The notes beneath the pieces were generated by a model that was not told the origin of the DNA, did no database searches, and saw only the letters and a program-made list of their open reading frames with translations. Source: Oceanobacillus arenosus (lineage in GTDB: Bacteria > Bacillota > Bacilli > Bacillales > Amphibacillaceae). From it: a DNA stretch of 64,000 nucleotides. The first letter of the stretch is position 1. Every line of letters starts with the position of its first letter. Where the stretch lies: assembly GCF_003369575.1 (NCBI RefSeq), contig NZ_PIOC01000012.1:1-64000 (forward strand). Direction: 5' to 3'. A program made the translations under genes and the position numbers. Positions 18,265 through 27,806 of the stretch are shown here, piece after piece.

Positions 18265-18299
18265 AAAAAATGTGAAACTGGGTGTTTGGAGGAGTATAG

Positions 18300-18860
18300 A
18301 TGTCCAAAAAAAGGAATGAATGGTTTGATTGGATAAAGGCATTATTAATTGCACTTGGATTGGCACTCGTCATTCGGATGTTTCTGTTTACACCCATTAT
18401 TGTTGATGGCCCATCCATGGAGCCTACGTTACATGATCGTGATCAAATGATTGTGAATATGTTTACGTATCGCTTCTGGGAGCCAGAACGTTTCGATATT
18501 ATTGTTTTCCATGCGAATTCTGAAAAAGATTTTATTAAACGTATTATCGGCTTGCCAGGTGAGCATGTTGAAATGAAAGATGATGTATTATACATTAATG
18601 GTGAAGAAGTGGCAGAACCATTTTTACAGGATCAAAAAGAACAATTGGCATCGAATGAAGTATTAACGAATGATTTTACACTTGAGAATTTACCTGGGGA
18701 ATTTGAAGTTATACCTGATGGGTATGTACTTGTACTTGGGGACAATCGACGTAATTCTACGGATAGTCGAATCATCGGTGTGATTCCAATGGATCAAGTA
18801 GTTGGTAAGACAGAACTTACTTACTGGCCAATTAATCGGCTACAACTAGTAGGAGAGTAG
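18300..18860 (+). CDS. lepB: Type I signal peptidase
   Basis: Membrane serine protease that cleaves signal peptides. A single N-terminal membrane segment (about 12-30) is followed by the nucleophile motif with Ser39 (DGPSMEPTL) and the general base Lys80 (FIKRIIGLPGEHVE). GDNRRNSTDSR is the C-terminal box. Its 186 residues and single anchor match prokaryotic-type SipS/SipT enzymes. GGAGG lies before the ATG. B. subtilis has no sip gene between rplS and rbgA, but I recall this placement in related halotolerant bacilli. Confidence 0.95.
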   Translation: MSKKRNEWFDWIKALLIALGLALVIRMFLFTPIIVDGPSMEPTLHDRDQMIVNMFTYRFWEPERFDIIVFHANSEKDFIKRIIGLPGEHVEMKDDVLYINGEEVAEPFLQDQKEQLASNEVLTNDFTLENLPGEFEVIPDGYVLVLGDNRRNSTDSRIIGVIPMDQVVGKTELTYWPINRLQLVGE

Positions 18861-18868
18861 GATAAAAT

Positions 18869-19714
18869 ATGACAATACAATGGTTTCCCGGGCATATGGC
18901 AAAAGCAAGACGCCAGGTAGAGGAGAAATTAAAACTCGTTGATTTTGTAATGGAGTTAGTAGATGCTAGAGCGCCATTATCATCACAAAATCCAATGCTC
19001 CAGCAAGTGCTGCAAAACAAAACAAAGATGGTTGTGCTGATGAAAAGAGACTTAGCAGACCAACGAATAACAGAGAGCTGGATAAGTTATTTTAAAGCAA
19101 AGGAAATACCAGCGATTGCCGTAAACGTGAATGATAAAGCTGATATTAAGAAAGTCGTACAACTAGCTAAATCACTTGGGCAAGAAAAAATGGAAAAGCT
19201 GATGAAAAAGGGAATCCAGCCAAGACCTGCTAGAGCAATGATTGTCGGGATCCCAAATGTCGGTAAATCGACATTGATTAACCGGTTAGCAAATAAAAAG
19301 ATTGCGCAAACTGGCGATAGACCGGGAATTACAAAGCATCAATTATGGATTAAGGTAAAGAAGGATTTTGAATTACTGGATACGCCGGGAATTCTCTGGC
19401 CTAAATTCGAGGATCAAATGGTTGGCTACCGCTTAGCTGCGATTGGTACGATAAAGGACCAATTATTATCATTGCAAGATATTGTTGCATTTGTCATCAA
19501 ATATTTACAAGAACATTATCCAGCAATGCTTAAAGAAAGATTTAATATTGAACATGATATGGAAGACATGTGGGAGATATTTGAATTGATTGGCAAGCAA
19601 AGAGGCGCATTAGAAAGTGGCGGAAACACTAATTTAGAAAAAGTATCGGAAATCGTACTGCAGGATCTTCGTGCAGGAAGACTCGGTAATATTACACTTG
19701 AATCACCTGAATAA
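18869..19714 (+). CDS. rbgA: Ribosome biogenesis GTPase RbgA (YlqF)
   Basis: Circularly permuted GTPase needed for late 50S assembly. The permuted order is visible: the G4-like motif LMKRDLAD comes first, then G1 GIPNVGKST and G3 DTPGILWPK. N-terminal WFPGHMAKARRQ is the family signature. The 281 residues equal the usual size. It starts 8 bp after lepB and is followed by a strong terminator. Confidence 0.96.
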   Translation: MTIQWFPGHMAKARRQVEEKLKLVDFVMELVDARAPLSSQNPMLQQVLQNKTKMVVLMKRDLADQRITESWISYFKAKEIPAIAVNVNDKADIKKVVQLAKSLGQEKMEKLMKKGIQPRPARAMIVGIPNVGKSTLINRLANKKIAQTGDRPGITKHQLWIKVKKDFELLDTPGILWPKFEDQMVGYRLAAIGTIKDQLLSLQDIVAFVIKYLQEHYPAMLKERFNIEHDMEDMWEIFELIGKQRGALESGGNTNLEKVSEIVLQDLRAGRLGNITLESPE

Positions 19715-19716
19715 TA

Positions 19717-19760
19717 AATAAGACATGCATCTTAAATTCGCAGATGGATGTCTTATTTTT
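19717..19760 (+). terminator. Terminator after rbgA
   Basis: A 16-bp stem with one mismatch, AATAAGACATGCATCT at 19717-19732 against AGATGGATGTCTTATT at 19742-19757, followed by TTTTT. Confidence 0.85.
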
Positions 19761-19795
19761 CATATTGGCTAGTAACGGGAGATAATGCATATTTG

Positions 19796-19950
19796 ATATA
19801 AAGTGCGAACTAACTTGATTTGTCAATTGCTCTCAGGCTAATCGCTCCAGAAATACACTACGCTTTCCGCGGGGAGCTGGTGAGCCTTCTTCCCGCGAAA
19901 GCGACTGTCCGGAGCGGAAATCAACATTGCGACTAGTTCGCACTTTATAT
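19796..19950. repeat. MITE-like intergenic repeat with terminal inverted repeats (copy B)
   Basis: A 155-bp non-coding element bounded by a perfect 17-bp inverted repeat: ATATAAAGTGCGAACTA at 19796-19812 and its reverse complement at 19934-19950. The core is GC-rich against the AT-rich surroundings (CTTTCCGCGGGGAGCTGG, GTCCGGAGCGG). It fills most of the 340-bp gap between rbgA and rnhB. The core shares CTCAGGCTAATCGCTCCAG with copy C in the opposite orientation. The rest of the gap shows only a weak TATAAA upstream of rnhB. Confidence 0.8.
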
Positions 19951-20054
19951 AAATAGTAACAAATGAATTAGGATGGGCCTCATAAATAAGATAAGTGTAA
20001 ATGATTAAGCAGTATTATTTTTTGACGATATAAAATAGAAAGAAAGGTGTCATC

Positions 20055-20831
20055 ATGGAGAAACAATCAATTTCAATTCTGAAACAACTAATAGACAATG
20101 GAGAACTGAATGAAGCGATGCTTGAAGCATTAAAGAAGGATGAACGAAAAGGTGTGCAAAAGTTAATCCATACATACGAAAGACGTTTGGCGAAGGAAAA
20201 AGAGCTAGAAAAGCAGTTTCTTGAGATGTGCCGCTTTGAAAAGGAAGCATTTGCAATAGGAAAGCAATATGTTGCAGGTATTGATGAAGCAGGAAGAGGA
20301 CCACTTGCTGGACCAGTTGTTGCTGCAGCAGTTATTCTCCCTCAAGACTTTAGATTACTAGGGTTAAATGATTCCAAGCAAATAAATGAGGCAACAAGGA
20401 AAAAGTTTTTCATGATAATTAAACAAGAAGCAATTAGCTACGGCATATCGATTATCAGCAATGAAACAATTGATGAAATAAATATATTTGAAGCAACAAA
20501 ATTAGCAATGCGAGATGCTGTTGATCAGCTTAATCCAAAGCCAAATCATGTGTTAATTGATGCTGTGCAGCTCAAAGGTCTTCCATGCACATCAGAGTCA
20601 ATCATCAAAGGGGATGCGAAGAGTATTTCGATTGCAGCAGCCAGTATTTTAGCTAAAGTTACTCGTGATCATTTAATGAAGGAACTCCATCAGCAATATC
20701 CGAATTATGATTTCATTTCGAATATGGGCTATGGAACAAAGCACCATTTAGACATGTTACAAGAATATGGTGCGACACCATACCACAGAAAGTCGTTTGC
20801 ACCAGTTCGAGATGTGCTAACAAATTCATGA
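20055..20831 (+). CDS. rnhB: Ribonuclease HII
   Basis: Removes ribonucleotides and RNA primers from RNA-DNA hybrids. The 258 residues include an N-terminal extension of about 70 residues typical of Bacillus RNase HII. The catalytic GIDEAGRGPLAGP follows, with Asp77 and Glu78, then LNDSKQ and the acidic DAVQL region. AAAGG precedes the ATG. It keeps its B. subtilis place before ylqG. Confidence 0.96.
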   Translation: MEKQSISILKQLIDNGELNEAMLEALKKDERKGVQKLIHTYERRLAKEKELEKQFLEMCRFEKEAFAIGKQYVAGIDEAGRGPLAGPVVAAAVILPQDFRLLGLNDSKQINEATRKKFFMIIKQEAISYGISIISNETIDEINIFEATKLAMRDAVDQLNPKPNHVLIDAVQLKGLPCTSESIIKGDAKSISIAAASILAKVTRDHLMKELHQQYPNYDFISNMGYGTKHHLDMLQEYGATPYHRKSFAPVRDVLTNS

Positions 20832-20877
20832 TTGTTTAGTTGTTATAGCTAGCAGTGATAGAAGGGAGTGAAACAAT

Positions 20878-22668
20878 TTGAGTATAAATAAAATAATTGG
20901 TACGCGGATTAGTTCGACACTGGAATCATCACAAAATCTGCGACCTGGTCAAATTGTAGAAGGAAAAATTTTACATTTATATCCGAACAATAAGGCGCAA
21001 ATCCAATTAGGTATGCAAAAGATGATTGCACAACTTGAAGTTAATTTACTTATTGGTGAAAAATATCATTTTCAAGTACAATCATCCGGTGATGTTATTC
21101 CATTGAGGGTGATTGGTGAACCATTAAAAAGCCAAACAAAAGCAAATGGCATCAGTTTGCTAAAGCACTTAGGCTTAAAAACGACAAAAGCTAATGTTGC
21201 TATTATGCAGCAACTTTTAGATGGCAAAATTTCTTTCAGTAAAGCACAGTTAATGGATGCTTTTCAACTATTGGATGGGGAAAAGAATAAAGTGAAAGCA
21301 CAAAGTGTTTTACTTGAGATGTTTACCCGTAAATTGCCGATAACACCTTCCGTATTCGAGGCATTACTCACTGTTGAAACGACAAAGCTAAATGAATCAA
21401 TGAAAACGCTATTGCATCAACTAAAGCAAAATAACACCCATCCGGAACTTGTAAAGCAATTAAGTCAAATGATCGAAAAGCCAACCGATTTAATGGCGTC
21501 ATTAGTCAAACAGGTTAATCTGAATAAGCAGCAATTATTTCCGCTATTCAAGACATTGGGGATGATTGATCGAAATGTTGACTTGGAAACATGGGATACG
21601 GCCTGGAAGTCCTTATCAGAGGGAATGGGGCAGGTTAATGCTAACCAAGGGAATCCTGCCAGTAAGCAGCTAATTGACCTGGAATTACCGTTTCAATTGA
21701 ATTTAACAACTATATTACAAAGCTTAAAGCAAGTTAATATGAATCCAACTTCATTGGCACCACAAGCAGAAAGATTATTACAAACATGGGGAGGTAAATT
21801 AAATAGCGTTATTTCAACGAATTCAACACTATCTGCAAATGATTTTACAATACTGAAGCAGGAGCTTGTACAAGCCTTACAGCCACTATTAGGGAAGGAA
21901 ACAGGGCAAGTAATAATTGGATTAGAGAATAACCCGATACAATTAGGACAGACACGATCACTACTTCAGCTATTGAGCAATCAGCAGACTTATATGAAAC
22001 TTGAAGAAATAATAACGGCAATAAATATGGATCAAGCATTTCTCTCCAGCAGCCCGAAACAGCAATTCCAGCAACAGGTTATGCAAGCACTATTATTCAC
22101 GGGACTTTCCTATGAAAATCAACTTGCAAATGATCAGGTTCAACAACAACCAACGTTGAAAGAAATGTTAATCCAACGCTTACAAAGTAGTGAAGGTCAA
22201 CAGCAAGAAAATAGTTCGAAGCTATTGCATTATATTAACGGAATGCAAATAAATTCCGTACAGGAGTCTAGTAACTTTATTCAAGCAAGCATACAAATAC
22301 CTGCAGAAAGAATCGGATTAAATCGTGATATTGAACTGGAATTCGAGAGTAGAAAAACAGAAAATGGAGAAATTAATCCAGAATTTTGCCGAATACTTTT
22401 TTATTTAGATCTTGCCAAACTAAGAGAAACAGTGATTGATATGAACATCCAAAAGAGATCCATTTCGATCACAGTATTCAATGATTTTGACCAATTGAAA
22501 GTACAGGTAGAGCGCTTACAGTCATTGCTAAAAAAGGGTTTAGAGAGCCTAAATTATCATCTTTCAAGTGTCACTGTGAAGCCGCTAACAGAAAAGGAAC
22601 AAATAAAACCGAATAAGTTTAAGCATAACACCATGTCATCCTTTCAAGGAGTGGATTACCGAATATGA
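20878..22668 (+). CDS. ylqG: YlqG-like protein with FliK-type C-terminal region
   Basis: Protein of 596 residues starting with TTG at 20878 behind GAAGGGAGTG. It is glutamine-rich and low in complexity in its middle. The N-terminal beta-rich stretch (RPGQIVEGKILHLYPNNKAQ) and the C-terminal region (about 475-585: ELEFESRKTENGEINPEFCR, LAKLRETVIDMNIQKRSISI) recall the flagellar hook-length control C-domain. Gene order identifies it as the ylqG counterpart; B. subtilis YlqG has unknown function. The stop overlaps the ylqH ATG by 4 bp, so the two products are probably used together. Confidence 0.7.
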   Translation: MSINKIIGTRISSTLESSQNLRPGQIVEGKILHLYPNNKAQIQLGMQKMIAQLEVNLLIGEKYHFQVQSSGDVIPLRVIGEPLKSQTKANGISLLKHLGLKTTKANVAIMQQLLDGKISFSKAQLMDAFQLLDGEKNKVKAQSVLLEMFTRKLPITPSVFEALLTVETTKLNESMKTLLHQLKQNNTHPELVKQLSQMIEKPTDLMASLVKQVNLNKQQLFPLFKTLGMIDRNVDLETWDTAWKSLSEGMGQVNANQGNPASKQLIDLELPFQLNLTTILQSLKQVNMNPTSLAPQAERLLQTWGGKLNSVISTNSTLSANDFTILKQELVQALQPLLGKETGQVIIGLENNPIQLGQTRSLLQLLSNQQTYMKLEEIITAINMDQAFLSSSPKQQFQQQVMQALLFTGLSYENQLANDQVQQQPTLKEMLIQRLQSSEGQQQENSSKLLHYINGMQINSVQESSNFIQASIQIPAERIGLNRDIELEFESRKTENGEINPEFCRILFYLDLAKLRETVIDMNIQKRSISITVFNDFDQLKVQVERLQSLLKKGLESLNYHLSSVTVKPLTEKEQIKPNKFKHNTMSSFQGVDYRI

Positions 22669-22946
22669 CCGAGAAACGTAAAAAAGCTGCAGCACTTAAA
22701 TACGAGGCAGAAGCTGATTATGCTCCGAAGGTTTCTGCGACTGGTAAAGGAATCATTGCTGACGAAATCATAAAGAAAGCGAAGGAAAATAATATTCCTA
22801 TTATAGAAGATGCTACCCTAGTTGAGCTTTTAGCGGAGTTAAATATAAACGAAGTGATACCAGAAGAGTTATACCAAGCGGTTGCAGAAGTATTTGCCTT
22901 TATTTATCGAGCAGATCAAAGCATAGAGAAGAGGGATGGAAAATGA
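22665..22946 (+). CDS. ylqH: FlhB C-terminal-domain-like protein (YlqH)
   Basis: A 93-residue soluble protein resembling the cytoplasmic domain of FlhB without the membrane part. The C-terminal segment EVIPEELYQAVAEVFAFIYR closely matches DVIPEEFYQAVAEILAYVYR of the FlhB in this window (51222-52298). The autocleavage NPTH of FlhB is replaced by a region reading KVSATGKGIIADEIIKKA. It overlaps ylqG by 4 bp. An IS begins directly after its TGA stop, and the flanking duplication includes that stop, so the frame is intact. Confidence 0.85.
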   Translation: MTEKRKKAAALKYEAEADYAPKVSATGKGIIADEIIKKAKENNIPIIEDATLVELLAELNINEVIPEELYQAVAEVFAFIYRADQSIEKRDGK

Positions 22947-22965
22947 GGGGCCACTGAAAAAGTCC

Positions 22966-23013
22966 AAAAAAGATATGATTCCCGAATTTATGTTGGGAAT
23001 CATATCTTTTTTT
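22966..23013 (+). terminator. Terminator hairpin at the left end of the IS
   Basis: An 18-bp perfect stem, AAAAAAGATATGATTCCC at 22966-22983 with its complement at 22995-23012, followed by Ts. It would end transcription arriving from rnhB-ylqG-ylqH. Confidence 0.8.
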
Positions 23014-23052
23014 AGTTACAATAAGAGTATCAATTAAAAGTGGGTGGCCATA

Positions 23053-24342
23053 ATGATTCAAAAACAAGAGTCGATGATCTTAAGTCCATATTTAGAAATC
23101 TATGATTTAGTTGTGCCAAAGGATAATTTATTGCGAAGACTCAATGAGTTAGACGACTTTTCTTTTGGATATGATGAATTGAACGATAAATATTGTCATA
23201 CGAATGGTCGGAATGCGATTGATCCGATTCGTATGTTTAAATATTTACTTCTTAAAACCATTTTTGATCTGTCAGATGTTGATATTGTTGAGCGTTCTTA
23301 ATATGATATGTCTTTTAAATATTTCCTTGGCATGGCTCCAGAGGAATCTGTTATTGAACCAAGTTCGTTGACTAAGTTTCGTAAATTACGATTAAAAGAC
23401 GTCAATCTATTAGATCTGTTGATTAATAAAACGGTGGAGATAGCCATCGAAAAAGAGGTTATAAAAAGCAATTCTATCATCGTTGATGCCACCCATACAA
23501 AAGCCCGTTATAATCAAAAATCACCACAGGAAATACTGATGGATTGTTCCAAGAAACTTCGGAGATCAGTTTATGAGATTGATGAATCCATGAAGCAGAA
23601 ATTTCCATCCAAATCGACAACAAATAAGTTGGAGGATGAGATCTAATACTGCCAAAAACTAATGAATGTGATTGAGCGTTAGGAAACAATTTCCAAATTC
23701 CCGAAAGTAAAAGAGAAGTTAAACCTATTAAAAGAAACCGTAAATGATGACGTCGAACATTTACGAATCTCTGAAGACGAGGATGCGAAAATTGGTAACA
23801 AAACAAAGGATACATCGTTTTTCGGTTATAAAACACATATAGCGATGAGTGAAGAAAGAATTATCACGGTAGCTACAGTTACAACTGGTGAGAAGAATGA
23901 TGGAAAGCAATTACAAACACTGATTGAGAAAAGTATAGAAGCAGGAATGTACGTCTGCCAGGCAGGACATATGGCTACACGGAAGGCACGTCAAGGAAAG
24001 AAAGGTGTTTCCACGAACCAAACTGATACCTATTATTTTGACGTGGAAAAATGTAAAATTTGTCCGTTCAGAGAAGGCTGTTACAAACCTGGTGCAAAAA
24101 GCAGGAGCTATTCCGTAAGTATCAAATCAGATGAACATAGCGAGCAGGCGACGTTCCAAGAAACGGATTATTTTAAAGAGAAATCCAAAGAGCGCTATAA
24201 AATTGAAGCAAAAAATAGTGAATTAAAACACAGACACGGGTATGATGTAGCGAAATCCTCGGGTCTAGTTGGTATGGAAATGCAAGGAGCCATGGCAATA
24301 TTCACTGTAAATCTAAAACGAATATTAAAACTAATGGATTAA
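23053..24342 (+). pseudogene. IS1182 family transposase, degenerate
   Basis: Three readable blocks (to 23298, 23302-23643 and 23683-24342) lie in the same frame and are broken only by TAA 23299, TAA 23644 and TAG 23680. Family features are clear: RMFKYLLLKTIFDLSDVD, IIVDATHTKARYNQKSPQE, CKICPFREGCYKPGAKSRSY and KSKERYKIEAKNSELKHRHG. Between LQTLIEKSIEAGM and YVCQAGHMATRK the region expected to hold the second catalytic Asp is missing without a frameshift, an in-frame deletion of roughly 60 residues by my memory of the family. The start is ATG 23053. Confidence 0.85.
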
Positions 24343-24369
24343 AAATGAGCAAAATAGGATACATGAATC

Positions 24370-24420
24370 AAAAAAAGACGACTCTAAATTCAAAAAAATG
24401 AATTTGAGTCGCCTTTTTTA
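24370..24420 (+). terminator. Terminator hairpin at the right end of the IS
   Basis: AAAAAGACGACTCTAAATTC pairs with GAATTTGAGTCGCCTTTTTT, with one bulge and one A-C mismatch, followed by T-rich sequence. It isolates sucC from upstream transcription. Confidence 0.7.
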
Positions 24421-24517
24421 TAACAAATATTTCGTTTCTTTGAAAAATCGTAAATTCTTCAGTGGTCTCGAAAATGAGTCCATCTCTTTTTGTAATTATT
24501 AATCTGTTCCATAATTC

Positions 24518-24546
24518 TTGTTTATTTTGTTAATTTTTAATACAAT
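24518..24546 (+). promoter_or_regulatory. Promoter of sucCD
   Basis: TTGTTT at 24518-24523 and TACAAT at 24541-24546, 17 bp apart, 34 bp upstream of the sucC start. It lies outside the IS right end, so it belongs to the original chromosome. Confidence 0.65.
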
Positions 24547-24579
24547 GAAGTTGCAGTTAAATTGATAGGAGGATGGAAG

Positions 24580-25740
24580 ATGAATATTCACGAATATCAG
24601 GGCAAAGAGCTTTTACGTGCGTTTGGTGTCAAGGTTCCTAATGGATATGTTGCATTTACAGTGGATGAAGCTGTAGAAGCGGCTGAAAAGCTAGGCACAA
24701 ATGTAACCGTTGTAAAAGCGCAAATCCATGCAGGGGGACGTGGAAAAGCTGGTGGTGTCAAGGTTGCTAAAAGCTTAGATGAAGTTCGTACATATGCGAA
24801 TGAAATATTAGGAAAGACGTTAGTTACCCATCAAACGGGTCCAGCAGGTAAAGAAGTTAAACGCTTACTTATCGAAGAGGGCTGTGACATACAAAAAGAA
24901 TATTATGTTGGTGTCGTACTCGATCGCACAACATCTAGAGTAGTTATGATGGCTTCCGAAGAGGGTGGAACAGAGATTGAAGAAGTTGCTGAGAAAACTC
25001 CGGAGAAGATTTTCAAAGAAGTAATCGATCCTGTAATCGGACTCTCTCCTTATCAAGCTCGTAGACTAGCATTTAATATTAATATACCGAACGAATTAAT
25101 TAATAAAGCAGTGCAATTTATGACAAGTCTATATCAAGCATTTGTGGAAAAAGATTGCTCTATTGCGGAAATAAACCCACTTGTAACTACTGGTGATGGT
25201 GAAGTTCTTGCGCTTGATGCTAAATTGAATTTTGATGATAATGCATTGTATCGTCATAAAGATATACTAGAATTCCGCGACCTAGAAGAGGAAGATGAGA
25301 AAGAAATCGAAGCATCGAAATATGATTTAAGTTATATTTCTTTGGATGGAAATATTGGCTGTATGGTTAACGGTGCAGGACTTGCGATGTCGACAATGGA
25401 CATCATTAAACATTATGGCGGCGACCCGGCTAATTTCCTTGATGTTGGGGGCGGTGCAACAGCAGAAAAAGTAACTGAAGCATTTAAAATAATTTTATCT
25501 GACGCTAATGTTAAAGGTATTTTTGTAAATATCTTTGGTGGAATCATGAAATGTGATGTTATTGCTGAAGGTGTTGTCGAAGCAACTAAACAAGTAGGAT
25601 TGGAAATACCGTTAGTCGTTCGCTTAGAAGGAACAAATGTTGATTTAGGGAAGGAAATTTTGAAGGAATCGGGACTTAATATAACTGCTGCAGACTCAAT
25701 GGCTGATGGCGCTGAAAAAATCGTTTCTTTAGTGAATTAA
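24580..25740 (+). CDS. sucC: Succinate--CoA ligase (ADP-forming), beta subunit
   Basis: TCA-cycle enzyme that links succinyl-CoA cleavage to nucleotide triphosphate formation. The 386 residues show an ATP-grasp fold with [35 protein letters not shown] and the CoA-side [11 protein letters not shown] 24580 fits AGGAGG (24566-24571); the in-frame TTG 24562 lies upstream of that site and is rejected. sucD follows by 30 bp. Confidence 0.97.
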   Translation: MNIHEYQGKELLRAFGVKVPNGYVAFTVDEAVEAAEKLGTNVTVVKAQIHAGGRGKAGGVKVAKSLDEVRTYANEILGKTLVTHQTGPAGKEVKRLLIEEGCDIQKEYYVGVVLDRTTSRVVMMASEEGGTEIEEVAEKTPEKIFKEVIDPVIGLSPYQARRLAFNINIPNELINKAVQFMTSLYQAFVEKDCSIAEINPLVTTGDGEVLALDAKLNFDDNALYRHKDILEFRDLEEEDEKEIEASKYDLSYISLDGNIGCMVNGAGLAMSTMDIIKHYGGDPANFLDVGGGATAEKVTEAFKIILSDANVKGIFVNIFGGIMKCDVIAEGVVEATKQVGLEIPLVVRLEGTNVDLGKEILKESGLNITAADSMADGAEKIVSLVN

Positions 25741-25770
25741 ATAGTAAATAATAGAAAGGACGGACGACAA

Positions 25771-26673
25771 ATGGGTGTATATATTAATAAAGATACAAAA
25801 GTAATTGTTCAAGGGATTACTGGGTCTACAGCTACATTCCATACGAAACAAATGCTAGAATACGGCACCAAAATAGTTGGCGGTGTAACGCCTAAAAAGG
25901 GTGGCACAGAGGTAGAAGGTGTACCAGTATTTAATACATTACAAGAGGCAGTAGATGCAACAAATGCAACAGTTTCGGTTATTTATGTGCCAGCGCCATT
26001 TGCAGCTGATGCAATTATCGAAGCAGTTGATGCGGATTTAGATTTAGTAATTTGTATAACAGAGCATATCCCAGTTTTAGACATGGTAAAAGTGAAACGC
26101 TATATGGAAGGCAAGAAAACGCGTCTTATCGGACCAAACTGTCCTGGCGTTATCACGGCTGATGAAACAAAAGTAGGGATTATGCCAGGTTACATCCATA
26201 AAAAAGGTCATATTGGTGTTGTATCGCGTTCAGGTACCTTGACATATGAAGCAGTTCATCAACTAACACAAGCAGGTTTCGGTCAATCATCTGCTGTTGG
26301 TATTGGTGGGGATCCTGTAAATGGGACAAACTTTATTGATGTATTAAAAGCATTTAATGAAGATGATCAAACAGAAGCAGTAATCATGATTGGTGAAATT
26401 GGTGGTACCGCTGAAGAAGAAGCAGCGGAATGGGTGAAGGCAAATATGAATAAACCTGTCGTTGGCTTCATTGGTGGTGCAACAGCCCCTCCTGGAAAAA
26501 GAATGGGACATGCTGGAGCTATTATTTCAGGTGGGAAAGGGACTGCAGCAGAGAAAATTCGTGTGATGGAAGCTTGTGGTATTGCAGTTGCAGAAACACC
26601 TGCAGTTATGGGAGAAACAATGATAAGAGTGCTGGAAGAAAAAGGTCTAGCAGAAAAATGTAAAACCCATTAA
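25771..26673 (+). CDS. sucD: Succinate--CoA ligase (ADP-forming), alpha subunit
   Basis: Alpha subunit carrying the phosphohistidine. The 300 residues show the CoA-binding N-terminal [19 protein letters not shown], and the active His247 in [25 protein letters not shown] precedes the ATG. Paired with sucC as one operon; a terminator follows. Confidence 0.97.
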   Translation: MGVYINKDTKVIVQGITGSTATFHTKQMLEYGTKIVGGVTPKKGGTEVEGVPVFNTLQEAVDATNATVSVIYVPAPFAADAIIEAVDADLDLVICITEHIPVLDMVKVKRYMEGKKTRLIGPNCPGVITADETKVGIMPGYIHKKGHIGVVSRSGTLTYEAVHQLTQAGFGQSSAVGIGGDPVNGTNFIDVLKAFNEDDQTEAVIMIGEIGGTAEEEAAEWVKANMNKPVVGFIGGATAPPGKRMGHAGAIISGGKGTAAEKIRVMEACGIAVAETPAVMGETMIRVLEEKGLAEKCKTH

Positions 26674-26711
26674 AATCAGCGTATTTCCGCAATTATATTA
26701 AGCTAGGATAG

Positions 26712-26746
26712 CTGGAACCTAATCATTAAGTTGTAGGTTCCAGTTT
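26712..26746 (+). terminator. Terminator after sucD
   Basis: A perfect 10-bp stem, CTGGAACCTA at 26712-26721 and TAGGTTCCAG at 26734-26743, followed by TTTAA. The U tract is short. Confidence 0.65.
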
Positions 26747-26772
26747 AATCAATAAGATAAGGAAGTGATGTA

Positions 26773-27681
26773 TTGAATCAGCAACGAAAGCGGCTCATCC
26801 ACATTAGCAGATGCCGTGGCTTAACGAGGAGAAGTATCCGGAAAATCCTCCATCAAGACCCCACTTTAATACAAATCTATTCGATGTCCCCTACAGATAT
26901 TTGCAAACAGTTTTCTCTTCCAATGAAAAATGCAACATTATTTTATCAGGATCTTCATAATCTAGGAATAATCAAACAATTAAATGTAGATTTGATAACC
27001 TTCAAAACTATCACAATACTTGACGAAAACTACCCGCGTGTGTTAAATACAATTAAAGATGCGCCACTCGTTTTATATGCAGTTGGTGATTTATCTTTGT
27101 TGTCCATAACGCCAGCATTAAGCGTAATTGGAACGAGGAATCCATCTAATGACGCAATGAAGAAGGTGGAGCATATTGTGAAACCATTGGTGGAAGAACA
27201 ATGGACAATTGTAAGTGGCATGGCAAAAGGAATTGACAGTTATGCACATCTTGTATCCTTGAGAAGTAATGGCAAGACAATCGCGGTTTTAGGGGGTGGA
27301 TTTCACCATATCTATCCCAAACAGAACCTCCCTTTGTTCCACCAGATTGCTAAAACAGGATTAATTATCTCGGAATACGCTCCAGATCAACCACCTGCCA
27401 AGTATCATTTTCCAGAAAGGAATCGAATAATCAGTGGATTAAGCTTTGGTACATTAGTTATTGAGGCAACGGAAAGAAGTGGCACATTGATAACTGTTGA
27501 TCAAGCTTTAGATCAAGGCAGAGAAGTTTATGCTGTACCCGGTTCTCCTCTAATGGCACAAACGAAGGGCTGTCATCAGCTAATTCAAGATGGTGCGAAA
27601 CTAGTCATAGAGGCAACGGATATTAAGGAAGATTGGAATAGAATAAAAAATTACCAGGCAACATTTATAGATGAAGTTTAA
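26773..27681 (+). CDS. dprA: DNA processing protein DprA (Smf)
   Basis: Loads RecA on incoming single-stranded DNA during natural transformation. The 302 residues comprise an N-terminal SAM/HhH-like region and a Rossmann-like core with SVIGTRNPS, VSGMAKGIDSYAH, AVLGGG, FPERNRIISG and ERSGTLITVDQALDQGREVY. The C-terminal winged-helix domain of some homologues is absent, as in B. subtilis. The start is TTG 26773 behind AAGGAAGTG. It lies between sucD and topA as expected. Confidence 0.95.
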   Translation: MNQQRKRLIHISRCRGLTRRSIRKILHQDPTLIQIYSMSPTDICKQFSLPMKNATLFYQDLHNLGIIKQLNVDLITFKTITILDENYPRVLNTIKDAPLVLYAVGDLSLLSITPALSVIGTRNPSNDAMKKVEHIVKPLVEEQWTIVSGMAKGIDSYAHLVSLRSNGKTIAVLGGGFHHIYPKQNLPLFHQIAKTGLIISEYAPDQPPAKYHFPERNRIISGLSFGTLVIEATERSGTLITVDQALDQGREVYAVPGSPLMAQTKGCHQLIQDGAKLVIEATDIKEDWNRIKNYQATFIDEV

Positions 27682-27725
27682 TGTACGAATGAAACGTGAG
27701 TGTTTAATTAATGAGTATAGTAAGA

Positions 27726-27754
27726 TTGACAAAAACAGCTTCTATCCTTACTAT
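27726..27754 (+). promoter_or_regulatory. Promoter of topA
   Basis: Consensus TTGACA at 27726-27731 and TACTAT at 27749-27754 with 17 bp spacing, 52 bp upstream of the topA start. Confidence 0.7.
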
Positions 27755-27806
27755 TAGTGAAAGATTTTAAATATTAATTGTCAACCTCATTTTAGGAGGA
27801 TTTATT

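Larger units (their letters stand above)
22947..24469 (+). mobile_element. Inactivated IS1182-type insertion sequence
   Basis: About 1.52 kb with imperfect terminal inverted repeats: GGGGCCACTGAAAAAGTCC at the left, and at the right, read on the reverse strand, GAGACCACTGAAGAATTTA. GAAAATGAG occurs directly at 22939-22947 and 24470-24478, a likely target duplication of 8-9 bp. Strong hairpins with U tracts lie just inside both ends. The transposase has three stop codons and an internal deletion, so the copy cannot move by itself. The insertion sits between ylqH and the sucC promoter and breaks no gene. Confidence 0.8.

Noticed and set aside
20006-20034. rnhB promoter at TATAAA 20029-20034
   Set aside because: The -35 at proper spacing is too poor (TAAGCA) to support a call.
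22665-22946. ylqH as a fragment of a broken flhB
   Set aside because: It has its own start coupled to ylqG, normal YlqH length and place, and the full flhB is present at 51222-52298.
23299-23682. In-frame TAA/TAG codons in the transposase as a sign of stop-codon reassignment
   Set aside because: Many genes in the window end at TAA or TAG with normal family lengths, and the transposase also has an internal deletion. Decay of a dead IS explains it.
23477-23836. 119-residue minus-strand reading frame inside the IS
   Set aside because: It is opposite the decayed transposase and has no homology that I recognise.
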